This document shows positions 6,876 to 13,786 of a stretch of 17,902 bases of DNA, piece by piece. Each line of letters starts with the position of its first letter. The stretch's first letter is position 1. The DNA is taken from NCBI GenBank assembly GCA_020723785.1, contig DYIH01000012.1, positions 1 through 17,902 of the forward strand, read 5' to 3'. Source of the stretch: Thermaerobacter marianensis (GTDB lineage: Bacteria > Bacillota > Sulfobacillia > DYIH01). The position numbers and the translations under genes were made by a program. The notes beneath the pieces are model-generated. The model did not search any database. It saw only the letters and a list, made by a program, of their open reading frames with translations, and was not told the origin of the DNA.

Positions 6876-7823
6876 GTGCCGGCTTACGACGGCCGCCTCA
6901 AGGTGTTCTCCGGAACGGCCAACCGCGAACTGGCCCAGGAGATATGCGACTACATCGGGATCCCGCTGGGTAACGCGGATCTCGGGCGTTTCAGCAACGG
7001 CGAAGTCAAGCTGATGGTCAACGAGAGCGTCAGGGGAGACGACGTCTACGTCATCCAGCCGACCTGCCAGCCGGCCAACGAAACGCTCATGGAACTCCTG
7101 ATCATGATCGACGCTTTCCGGCGCGCGTCGGCGCGGCGCATCACAGCCGTCATCCCCTACTACGGGTACGCCCGCCAGGACCGCAAGACGCGTGGGCGCG
7201 AGCCGATCACGGCCAAGCTGGTGGCCAACCTGATCACCGTCGCCGGGGCGCGGCGGGTGCTCACCGTCGACCTGCACGCCGGGCAGATCCAGGGGTTCTT
7301 CGACATTCCCGTCGACCACCTGTACGGAAGCCCGATCCTTGGCGATTATTTCGCCGCCCTGAACCTGCCCGACGCCGTCGTAGTCTCACCCGACACCGGC
7401 GGCGTGACGCGTGCCAGGGAAATGGCCGACCGGCTGGGGGTGCCCCTGGCGATCATCGACAAGCGGCGGCCCGAGCCGGGCCTCGCCGAGGTGATGAACG
7501 TCATCGGCCGGGTCGAGGGCAGGAACGTCATCATCGTCGACGACATGGTCGACACGGCGGGGACCATCGCCAAGGGCGCCCAGGCCCTCCACGAGCGGGG
7601 GGTGGGCGACATCTACGTCTGCTGCACCCACCCGGTCCTGTCCGGACCGGCCTACGAGCGGTTGGCCGCGGCGCCGGTCAAGGAGATCGTGGTTACCAAC
7701 ACGATCCCCATACCGCCCGAGCGGCGCACGGAAAAGTTCCGGGTGCTTTCCATCGCCCCGCTGATCGCCGAGGCCATCCTGCGTATCCATGAAGATGAGT
7801 CGGTCAGCGCACTCTTTCAATAG
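6876..7823 (+). CDS. prs: ribose-phosphate pyrophosphokinase (PRPP synthase)
   Basis: Prs makes PRPP from ribose-5-phosphate and ATP for purine, pyrimidine, histidine, tryptophan and NAD synthesis. The GTG at 6876 gives VPAYDGRLKVFSGTANREL and exactly 315 residues, the normal family length. GGTGGAG lies just before it. The frame stays open 170 bases further upstream, but the added residues match nothing I know. Motifs: GRFSNGEVKLMVNESVRG; PYYGYARQDRKTRGREPITA, the flexible ATP-binding loop, with K104; VDLHAGQIQGFFDIPVDHL; and the PRPP-binding signature VIIVDDMVDTAG (218-229). The 216 bases after glmU show no separate gene and no clear promoter, so prs is probably co-transcribed with glmU, as in B. 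subtilis. The usual downstream ctc gene (ribosomal protein L25 family) is absent. Confidence 0.96.
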   Translation: MPAYDGRLKVFSGTANRELAQEICDYIGIPLGNADLGRFSNGEVKLMVNESVRGDDVYVIQPTCQPANETLMELLIMIDAFRRASARRITAVIPYYGYARQDRKTRGREPITAKLVANLITVAGARRVLTVDLHAGQIQGFFDIPVDHLYGSPILGDYFAALNLPDAVVVSPDTGGVTRAREMADRLGVPLAIIDKRRPEPGLAEVMNVIGRVEGRNVIIVDDMVDTAGTIAKGAQALHERGVGDIYVCCTHPVLSGPAYERLAAAPVKEIVVTNTIPIPPERRTEKFRVLSIAPLIAEAILRIHEDESVSALFQ

Positions 7824-8385
7824 CCCGGCCTGGCTCGTCGCCGGGCTGGGCAACCCCGGCCCGCAGTACGCCCAGACCCGCCACAACGCCGGGTTCATGG
7901 TCGTCGACGGCCTCGCCGAACGGTTTGGATGGCGGTGGCGGGAGGGGCGCTGGCACGGGCTGCTGGCCGGCGGGCAGGCGGGCGGGCGGGAGATCATCCT
8001 CCTCAAACCCCTGACCTACATGAACCGGAGCGGCGAGGCGGTGGCGGCGGCGGCCCGGTGGTTCGGCCTGAACCCGGGCGGTATCATCCTGGTGTTCGAC
8101 GACATGGACTTGCCCCTGGGCAAGCTGCGGCTCAGGCTGCAGGGTGGCGCCGGCGGCCACCGGGGAGTGGCCTCGGTCATTCAGGCGCTGGGGGACGAGG
8201 CGTTTTGCCGGGTGCGGATCGGGATCGGGCGGCCCGCGCCGGGCCAGGACGCCGCCGAATACGTCCTGCAGCCCTTCACCCCCGCCGAGCGGGAGGCGCT
8301 GGCGCCGGCCCTGGAGGCCGCCCGCGAGGCAATCCTGCTGGCGGTGGCCGAGGGCTTCGAGGCGGCGATGCAGCGGTTCAACTAG
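7789..8385 (+). CDS. pth: peptidyl-tRNA hydrolase
   Basis: Pth cleaves peptidyl-tRNA dropped by stalled ribosomes, releasing tRNA for reuse in the cytosol; in B. subtilis the gene is also called spoVC. The 198-residue product contains AGLGNPGPQYAQTRHNAGF with catalytic H32, LTYMNRSGE, FDDMDLPLGKLRLR with the catalytic Asp at 104, and GGAGGHRGVASVIQAL. The position that is Asn114 in E. coli Pth is Arg125 here. The start overlaps the 3' end of prs by 35 bases, so translation of the two is probably coupled. ATG 7795 is an alternative; neither has a strong ribosome binding site. No later start codon precedes the conserved LGNPG motif. About a dozen residues precede the usual N-terminus. Confidence 0.95.
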   Translation: MKMSRSAHSFNSPAWLVAGLGNPGPQYAQTRHNAGFMVVDGLAERFGWRWREGRWHGLLAGGQAGGREIILLKPLTYMNRSGEAVAAAARWFGLNPGGIILVFDDMDLPLGKLRLRLQGGAGGHRGVASVIQALGDEAFCRVRIGIGRPAPGQDAAEYVLQPFTPAEREALAPALEAAREAILLAVAEGFEAAMQRFN

Positions 8386-8483
8386 GCCGGGTGCCTTGTT
8401 CCGTGCCGCTGCCGCGTCACCCCCCACACCCTTGGGGAGTGATGGTTGACGCTGGACGCATCGCTCCACAGAGCACCCGGCCT
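8384..8483 (+). repeat. 100-nt element closed by an 11-bp inverted repeat, between pth and the next gene
   Basis: AGGCCGGGTGC (8384-8394, overlapping the pth stop) is perfectly complementary to 8473-8483. Inside, GCGTCA (8414-8419) pairs with TGACGC (8447-8452), and within that CCCC (8422-8425) faces GGGG (8434-8437) across an eight-base loop. The result would be a long closed RNA ending 13 bases before the ribosome binding site of the following gene (AAGGGGGGG at 8499-8507). No T-run follows, so it is not a standard intrinsic terminator. I do not recognise it as a known riboswitch or as SRP or 6S RNA. Confidence 0.45.
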
Positions 8484-8515
8484 GTCGAGCCCGCCGGGAA
8501 GGGGGGGCGGTAAAC

Positions 8516-9082
8516 TTGGGCAAGCGGTTCCCGGCCCTGCAGCCGGAGCATATCGACTTCATCCGGCGCCAGAAGGTGTTCTTCGTGGCCACGGCTGCCC
8601 TGAGTCCCGATCATCACGTCAACGTGTCGCCCAAAGGGCAGGACACGTTCCGCGTCCTGTCGCCTTCGCGGGTGGCCTACCTGGACCTGACCGGCAGCGG
8701 CAACGAGACCAGCGCACACCTCATGGAGAACGGGCGCATCACCCTAATGTTCTGCGCCTTCGAAGGCCCGCCGATGATCCTGCGGCTGTACGGCCGCGGG
8801 CGGGTGGTCTGCCACGGCCGGGCGGGGTGGGACGAACTCTGCCGGTTGTTCGAGTCACTGCCGGGGACGCGGCAGATCATCGAGGCGGAGATCCACCTGG
8901 TGCAGACCTCCTGCGGTTACGGCGTGCCGTTGCTCGACTACGTGGGCGAGCGGGAGGATTTGGCACGGTGGTCCCAGGCCAAGGGCGAGGACGGGCTGCG
9001 GGCCTACTGGGAGGAAAAGAACGCCCGCAGCATCGACGGGCTGCCCACCCCGCTGGGAGAGCACCTGGCGAAAGGCATGTGA
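8516..9082 (+). CDS. pyridoxamine 5'-phosphate oxidase (PNPOx) family protein
   Basis: A 188-residue cytosolic protein with the split-barrel flavin-binding fold of the PNPOx-like family. Evidence is the N-terminal pattern IRRQKVFFVATAALSPDHHV, then VSPKGQDTFRVLSPSRVAYLD, TGSGNETSAHLMENGRITLMF and LRLYGRGRVV, in the usual order. Members bind FMN, F420 or haem, and many have no known substrate, so no reaction can be assigned; real PNP oxidase activity is unlikely from family membership alone. The C-terminal third (about 120-188) is charged and contains an ETHL-type segment, EAEIHLVQTSCGYGVPLLDY. The TTG at 8516 follows AAGGGGGGG by eight bases. It lies between pth and mfd, where B. subtilis has fin, and it is not related to Fin by sequence. 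It is an accessory gene in this locus. Confidence 0.85.
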   Translation: MGKRFPALQPEHIDFIRRQKVFFVATAALSPDHHVNVSPKGQDTFRVLSPSRVAYLDLTGSGNETSAHLMENGRITLMFCAFEGPPMILRLYGRGRVVCHGRAGWDELCRLFESLPGTRQIIEAEIHLVQTSCGYGVPLLDYVGEREDLARWSQAKGEDGLRAYWEEKNARSIDGLPTPLGEHLAKGM

Positions 9083-9151
9083 AAAAGCCCGTCCTCGGTT
9101 GCGTTCCGGGGCACGACCTCAATCCGGAGGAGGCCGTGCCACGCGGCGCCG

Positions 9152-9160
9152 TGCTATAAT
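9152..9160 (+). promoter_or_regulatory. extended -10 promoter of mfd
   Basis: TGC followed by a perfect TATAAT (9155-9160) forms an extended -10 element. No good -35 hexamer is present 16-18 bases upstream, as is common for extended -10 promoters. Transcription would start around 9167, about 20 bases before the mfd ATG at 9188 and almost at the in-frame ATG at 9170. It gives mfd and downstream genes expression independent of the glmU-pth unit. Confidence 0.6.
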
Positions 9161-9187
9161 ATACCTCAAATGGGAGATGGTTGCACC

Positions 9188-12100
9188 ATGGCCGGTCCCG
9201 AGGCCTACCTGCAACTCTGGACGGACCTGCCGGAGTTCCGCAGCCTGCTCGACGGCGTCAAGAAGGGCTATGGCGAGCAGGCCTTCTTCGGGCTGCAGCC
9301 GGGGCAGGTGGCCTTTCTCGCGGCGGCCCTGCGCCGGTGGACTGGTCGCCCGGTTCTCCTGGTGGCTGCGGGCTTCCGCGAGGCCCTGGAGCTGGCGACG
9401 GACGTATCGGCATGGCTGGGGGACGACAGGGCCGACTACTTCCCGCCCATGGAAGTCGTACCATACCACGTGGTCGCCAGGAGCCCGGACGTGGCCGGCC
9501 AGCGGCTGGCGGTGCTGCAGCGGCTGGCGGCGGGGCAGGGGGCGGGGGTGGTGGTGGCCCCCGCCGGAGCGTTGCTGCGCGCCCTCGTGCCGGCTGGTGT
9601 CTTCCGCCAGGCGGTCCTTGCCGCACGGCCGGGCCAGGAGCTGGACCTGTCCGCCGCCATGGGCCGGCTGGTGGACGGCGGTTACGAACGGGTCGACCGG
9701 GTCGAGAGCCCGGGACAGTTCAGCGTCCGAGGCGGCCTCCTGGACGTCTACCCGCTCACCGGGCAGGGCGCCCTCCGCCTGCAATGGTTTGGCGACGTGG
9801 TGGAGTCGGTGCGCAGCTTCGACGTGGCCTCGCAGCGCTCGCTGCAGCCCATGGAGGCGGCCGTCGTTCCGCCGGCGCGGGAGGCGGTCCTGCCGGCGGG
9901 CGGCCCCGCGGCCTGGCGCGAGCGTCTGCGCGATGAGGCGGAGGAGGCGGCCGCGCGGCTGGAACGGGCCGGGCGGGTGGCCCAGGCGCAGGCGCTACGG
10001 GAGCGCGTCGGCAGCCACCTGGCCCGGATGGAGCCGGGCCTCTGGGAGCTCTACGCCCCCTTCCTCTATCCGCCGGCGACGCTGCTGGATTACTTCCCGT
10101 CGCGGCCGCTGGTGGTCCTGGCCGACGCGCCGCGAGTGTTCGAGGCTGTGGAAGGGGCCAGCCGGCAGTGGTCGGAACGCGTCGTATCGCTTTTGGACGA
10201 GGGGCGGCTGCTCCCGTCCCAGGAGCGCCTGCAGTTCGGACCCGAGGAATGGCGGCGCCGGCTGGCGGCGGAGCAGGTCCTTTTCTTCTCCCTCCTGCCC
10301 CGCAGCCTGCCGGGCACGGAGCCGCGGCAGGTGCTTTCGGTGGCGAGCAAGTCGGTGCCCGCCTTCCGGGGGCAGTGGGATCTGTTCCTGGACGAGCTGC
10401 GCGCCTGGCTGGAGCAGCGCTACGCCTGCTGCGTCTTTGCCGCCTCGGAGGAGCGGGCGCGGCGGCTGGCGGCGGGGTTGCGGGAGGCGGCGATCCCGGT
10501 GCGCTCGGCCGAGGCCTGGTCCCGGGCGGCGGCGCCCGAGGCGGCGGAACCGGTACAGTGGCGCGAGGCCTGGCCGGCGCCGGCGCCGGGGCAGGTGGCC
10601 ATCGTTCCGGGGAGCCTCCACGCCGGCTTCGTCTTCCCTGCCCTGCGGCTGGTCTGCCTGGCCGAACAGGAGGCCCTGGGAAAGCGCCGGCAGCCGCGCC
10701 GCAGGGATGCGGCCCGCGCTCAGGAAGGGGTGCGCCTGGCCACCTACCAGGATCTCAAGATCGGCGACTACGTCGTCCACGTCCAGCACGGCATCGGCCA
10801 ATATCTGGGGATCAGCACCGAGGAGATCCTGGGGGTCAAGCGCGACTACCTGGTCATCCGCTACGAGGGGACCGACCGGCTGAAGGTCCCGGTGGATCAG
10901 ATCCAGCTCGTGCAGAAATACGTCGGCGGCGAGGGGCGCGCCCCCCGGGTGAACAAACTGGGCGGCAACGAATGGGCGCGGGTCAAGCAACGGGTCAAAG
11001 AATCCGTGCACCGGATGGCCGAGGAACTCCTCCGGCTCTACGCCGCCCGGGAGGCCCTCGAGGGTTATGCCTTCACCCCGGATACCGTCTGGCAGAGGGA
11101 GTTCGAGGAGGCATTCCCCTACCAGGAGACGCCCGACCAGCTCCAGGCCGTGACCGAGATCAAGCGGGACATGGAGCGGCCGCGCCCCATGGACCGGCTC
11201 CTCTGCGGCGATGTCGGCTTCGGCAAGACGGAGGTGGCCATGCGTGCCGCCTTCAAGGCGGTGATGGACGGGAAACAGGTAGCGGTGCTGGTGCCGACGA
11301 CGATCCTGGCGCAGCAGCACTACCTGACCTTCACGGCGCGGTTCGAGGGCTTTCCGGTGCGCATCCGCGTCCTGAGCCGGTTCCAGACGCAGAAGGAGCA
11401 GGCCGGGGCCATCACCGCCCTGCGCAAGGGCGAGGTCGACATCATCATCGGCACCCACCGCCTGCTCCAGCCGGACGTCAACTTCAAGGACCTGGGGCTC
11501 TTGATCATCGACGAGGAGCACCGGTTCGGCGTGGCCCACAAGGAGGCGCTGAAGCGCCTCAGGGCGACGGTGGACGTGCTCACCTTGACGGCCACGCCCA
11601 TCCCGCGCACCCTCCATATGTCGATGGCCGGGCTGCGCGACATGAGCGTCATCGAGACGCCGCCGGAGAACCGCTTTCCGGTCGAGACGTACGTCATCGA
11701 ATATGACGAGGGCCTCGTGCGGGACGCCATCGAACGCGAGCTGGCCCGGGGCGGACAGGTGTACTACGTGCACAACCGCGTGCGGGGGATCGACGGGGTG
11801 CGCCGCCGCGTCGGCCAACTGGCGCCGGGGGCGCGCATCTCCGTCGCCCACGGCCAGATGCCCGAGGACGACCTGGAACAGGTCATGCTGGACTTTCTCG
11901 AGGGGAGATCGGACATCCTGGTATGCACCAGCATCATCGAGTCGGGCCTGGACATCGCCAACGCCAACACGCTGGTGGTCGAGGACAGCGACCGCTTCGG
12001 CCTGGCCCAGCTTTACCAGATCCGGGGCCGCGTCGGTCGCTCCAACCGGATGGCCTACGCCTACTTCACGTACCGCCGGGAAAAGATCCTCAACGAGGTG

Positions 12101-12814
12101 GCCCAGAAACGGCTGGAAGCGATCAAGGAGTTCACCGAGCTGGGGTCGGGCTTCAAGATCGCCCTGCGCGACCTGGAGATACGCGGTGCCGGCAACATCC
12201 TCGGTCCGGAACAGCACGGGTTCATCGTCTCGGTGGGCTTCGACCTCTACTGCCAGATGCTGGCCGAGGCGGTGCGGGAATTGAAGGGCGAGCGCGCGGT
12301 GCCGCGCACGGAGCCGGTCATCGAGCTGGCCGTCGATGCCTACCTGGACGACGCCTACATCCCCGACGCCCGCTCCAAGATCGAAATCTACAAGAAGGTC
12401 CACGCCATAACAACCCTGCAGGAAGCCGGCGACCTGGAGGCGGAACTCGCCGACCGTTTCGGCCCGCTGCCGGAGCCGGCGGCCAACCTGCTCGGCCTGG
12501 CCCGCCTCAAGGCGCGGGCCGCCAACCTAGGCGTGCTGGCGATCTCCCAGGAGCGTGCCGGGCTCCGCGTCACCTTCCCCGGCTACCTGCGGGAACTGGT
12601 GCGGTCCATGGAGAACCTGCGCACGCGCTTCGGCCGGCGCTTGGCCGTGCAATTGGCGCCCAAGCCCGCCCTGCGGCTGCGGGCGGAAGCACCCGGCGAG
12701 CCCGCCCTGGAGCTGGCGGCGGGCCTGCTGTCCGCCATCGAGAACCTATCCGAGGTGCAGCGGTGGCTTGACTCGCGAGTGTCCGAAGGCGCGATCGCCG
12801 GCGGCCAAGGGTGA
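9188..12814 (+). CDS. mfd: transcription-repair coupling factor Mfd
   Basis: Mfd removes RNA polymerase stalled at DNA lesions and recruits UvrA for nucleotide excision repair. The product is 1208 residues, normal for the family. Order of domains: the UvrB-homology/UvrA-binding region (about 1-350); the RNA-polymerase-interaction (CarD-like) domain near 517-585, with DLKIGDYVVHVQHGIGQYLG; the superfamily 2 helicase with Walker A GDVGFGKTEVAM (674-685), DEEHRFG (775-781) and TATPIPRTLHMSMAGLRDMS; the second motor half with QIRGRVGRS; and the C-terminal TRCF domain from about 1040. I prefer ATG 9188 because GGGAG lies about 11 bases upstream. The in-frame ATG at 9170 would add six residues and is nearly at the predicted transcript start, so leaderless initiation there is possible. 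No key residue is missing. Confidence 0.97.
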   Translation: MAGPEAYLQLWTDLPEFRSLLDGVKKGYGEQAFFGLQPGQVAFLAAALRRWTGRPVLLVAAGFREALELATDVSAWLGDDRADYFPPMEVVPYHVVARSPDVAGQRLAVLQRLAAGQGAGVVVAPAGALLRALVPAGVFRQAVLAARPGQELDLSAAMGRLVDGGYERVDRVESPGQFSVRGGLLDVYPLTGQGALRLQWFGDVVESVRSFDVASQRSLQPMEAAVVPPAREAVLPAGGPAAWRERLRDEAEEAAARLERAGRVAQAQALRERVGSHLARMEPGLWELYAPFLYPPATLLDYFPSRPLVVLADAPRVFEAVEGASRQWSERVVSLLDEGRLLPSQERLQFGPEEWRRRLAAEQVLFFSLLPRSLPGTEPRQVLSVASKSVPAFRGQWDLFLDELRAWLEQRYACCVFAASEERARRLAAGLREAAIPVRSAEAWSRAAAPEAAEPVQWREAWPAPAPGQVAIVPGSLHAGFVFPALRLVCLAEQEALGKRRQPRRRDAARAQEGVRLATYQDLKIGDYVVHVQHGIGQYLGISTEEILGVKRDYLVIRYEGTDRLKVPVDQIQLVQKYVGGEGRAPRVNKLGGNEWARVKQRVKESVHRMAEELLRLYAAREALEGYAFTPDTVWQREFEEAFPYQETPDQLQAVTEIKRDMERPRPMDRLLCGDVGFGKTEVAMRAAFKAVMDGKQVAVLVPTTILAQQHYLTFTARFEGFPVRIRVLSRFQTQKEQAGAITALRKGEVDIIIGTHRLLQPDVNFKDLGLLIIDEEHRFGVAHKEALKRLRATVDVLTLTATPIPRTLHMSMAGLRDMSVIETPPENRFPVETYVIEYDEGLVRDAIERELARGGQVYYVHNRVRGIDGVRRRVGQLAPGARISVAHGQMPEDDLEQVMLDFLEGRSDILVCTSIIESGLDIANANTLVVEDSDRFGLAQLYQIRGRVGRSNRMAYAYFTYRREKILNEVAQKRLEAIKEFTELGSGFKIALRDLEIRGAGNILGPEQHGFIVSVGFDLYCQMLAEAVRELKGERAVPRTEPVIELAVDAYLDDAYIPDARSKIEIYKKVHAITTLQEAGDLEAELADRFGPLPEPAANLLGLARLKARAANLGVLAISQERAGLRVTFPGYLRELVRSMENLRTRFGRRLAVQLAPKPALRLRAEAPGEPALELAAGLLSAIENLSEVQRWLDSRVSEGAIAGGQG

Positions 12815-12843
12815 ATAATGGCGGCGCATGAGCGCGTACACTA
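12813..12843 (+). promoter_or_regulatory. possible sigma-G-type promoter of spoVT
   Basis: GAATA (12813-12817), overlapping the mfd stop, and TACACTA (12837-12843) resemble the forespore sigma-G pattern GnATR and CATnnTA. The spacing is 19 bases, one more than the usual 18, and the -10 matches five of seven positions. spoVT is sigma-G dependent in B. subtilis, which is the main reason to list this weak site. Confidence 0.28.
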
Positions 12844-12868
12844 CGGAAAAGCCAAGCATCCGGCACCG

Positions 12869-12964
12869 GGGTCCCCACCGGGTCCAGGACTCGGTGGGGG
12901 GCGGGAGAGGGTCCCCACCGGGCCGCGGGCCTGCCGGGGTTTCCCGGAGCCCCGTCCGCGGGCC
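12869..12964 (+). repeat. repeat-rich spacer with mutually exclusive hairpins upstream of spoVT
   Basis: The 179 bases between mfd and spoVT contain a 14-bp direct repeat, GGGTCCCCACCGGG, at 12869-12882 and 12909-12922. Between the copies, CGGTGGGG (12892-12899) can pair with CCCCACCG in either copy (12873-12880 or 12913-12920), giving two exclusive 8-bp stems. A further hairpin, CCGGG-GTTT-CCCGG, spans 12934-12947, and CCGCGGGCC is repeated at 12923-12931 and 12956-12964. The spoVT ribosome binding site follows at 12981-12989. No T-run is present. Confidence 0.5.
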
Positions 12965-12993
12965 GTACGCCGCATCCACGAGGAGGAAGACAC

Positions 12994-13554
12994 TTGAAGG
13001 CGACCGGTATCGTTCGGCGCATCGACGATCTGGGACGGGTGGTGATCCCCAAGGAAATCCGCCGCACCCTGCGCATCCGCGAAGGGGATCCGCTGGAGAT
13101 ATTCGTCGACCGTGACGGCGAAGTGATCCTCAAGAAGTATTCCCCCATCGGGGAACTCGGCGACTTTGCCAAGGAATACGCCGATTCGCTGCACGAGACG
13201 GCCGGGCACATCGCCCTTATCTCCGACCGGGACGTTTACATCGCGGTGGCCGGGGCGCCGAAAAAAGAGTTCATCGACAAGCGTGTGGGCAGCGTCGTCG
13301 AGCGGGCCATGGCCGGCCGGGAACCGGTGGTGGCCTCCAGGGCCGGGGACCGCGGCGCGCGGGGTACGCTGCTGGCCGACGAAGACGAGGACGGCCGCTT
13401 TTCCGCCTACGTCGTCGCCCCGATCGTCGCCCACGGCGACCCGGTGGGGGCCGTCGTCCTCTGCTCCAAGGAACCGGGGGTCCAGATGGGCGACCTGGAG
13501 GCCAAGCTGACGGAGGCGGCCGCCGGCTTCCTGGGGCGTCAGATGGAGCAGTAA
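12994..13554 (+). CDS. spoVT: stage V sporulation transcriptional regulator SpoVT
   Basis: SpoVT is a forespore DNA-binding regulator that tunes sigma-G dependent genes. The 186-residue product has an N-terminal AbrB/SpoVT swapped-hairpin DNA-binding domain (residues 1-50: KATGIVRRIDDLGRVVIPKE, then RRTLRIREGDPLEIF). A GAF-like effector domain (about 55-180) follows, containing AYVVAPIVAHGDPVGAVVLC. The length fits SpoVT rather than AbrB, which has only the first domain. The TTG at 12994 lies four bases after AGGAGGAAG (12981-12989), and the second residue K with the ATGIVRRID motif matches family N-termini. Placement straight after mfd is as in B. subtilis. An intrinsic terminator follows, so it ends a transcription unit. 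Confidence 0.95.
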   Translation: MKATGIVRRIDDLGRVVIPKEIRRTLRIREGDPLEIFVDRDGEVILKKYSPIGELGDFAKEYADSLHETAGHIALISDRDVYIAVAGAPKKEFIDKRVGSVVERAMAGREPVVASRAGDRGARGTLLADEDEDGRFSAYVVAPIVAHGDPVGAVVLCSKEPGVQMGDLEAKLTEAAAGFLGRQMEQ

Positions 13555-13600
13555 GAGCGACGAAGGCAACGCCGCAGGAGGGCCTTTTTCAAACACCTTC

Positions 13601-13637
13601 GGGCAGTCACGCGAAGGCGGGCGTGCCTGCCCTTTTT
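13601..13637 (+). terminator. intrinsic terminator after spoVT
   Basis: GGCGGG (13616-13621), loop CGTG and CCTGCC (13626-13631), with one G-T pair, are followed one base later by five Ts (13633-13637) and GTT. A wider pairing, GGGCAG (13601-13606) with CTGCCC (13627-13632), reaches the T-run directly. Another hairpin, CCTTCG (13596-13601) with CGAAGG (13612-13617), overlaps the terminator stem by two bases and could compete with it. Confidence 0.75.
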
Positions 13638-13641
13638 GTTA

Positions 13642-13647
13642 TATAAT
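13642..13647 (+). promoter_or_regulatory. perfect TATAAT directly after the terminator
   Basis: A TATAAT hexamer lies five bases beyond the terminator T-run. There is no recognisable -35 hexamer at normal spacing and no TG extension, so it may be a chance product of the AT-rich terminator tail or a weak promoter for the next operon. Transcription from it would give a leader of about 130 bases. Confidence 0.25.
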
Positions 13648-13725
13648 TGGCGCGATGCCTTGTTCCAGGCTGCGCCCACGTCCGCTATAAGCCCTGCGAG
13701 AGTCGGTGGATGCTCATCGCGGTGC

Positions 13726-13756
13726 TCGACAAGGCACTCGCGCACAGGTTTATATT
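13726..13756 (+). promoter_or_regulatory. candidate promoter of the spoVB-like/mazG operon
   Basis: TCGACA (13726-13731) matches TTGACA at five of six positions and TATATT (13751-13756) matches TATAAT at five of six. The gap is 19 bases, slightly long; shifting the -10 to TTTATA at 13749 gives 17. Transcription would start near 13763, about 24 bases before the GTG start. The rest of 13555-13786 shows no gene. Confidence 0.42.
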
Positions 13757-13786
13757 AGGAGCGAGGCAGGCACCGAGGGGGATTGC

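Noticed and set aside
9995..12403. 802-codon open frame on the minus strand inside mfd
   Set aside because: His/Asp/Gly-rich translation typical of antisense frames in GC-rich genes; mfd on the plus strand explains the whole region.
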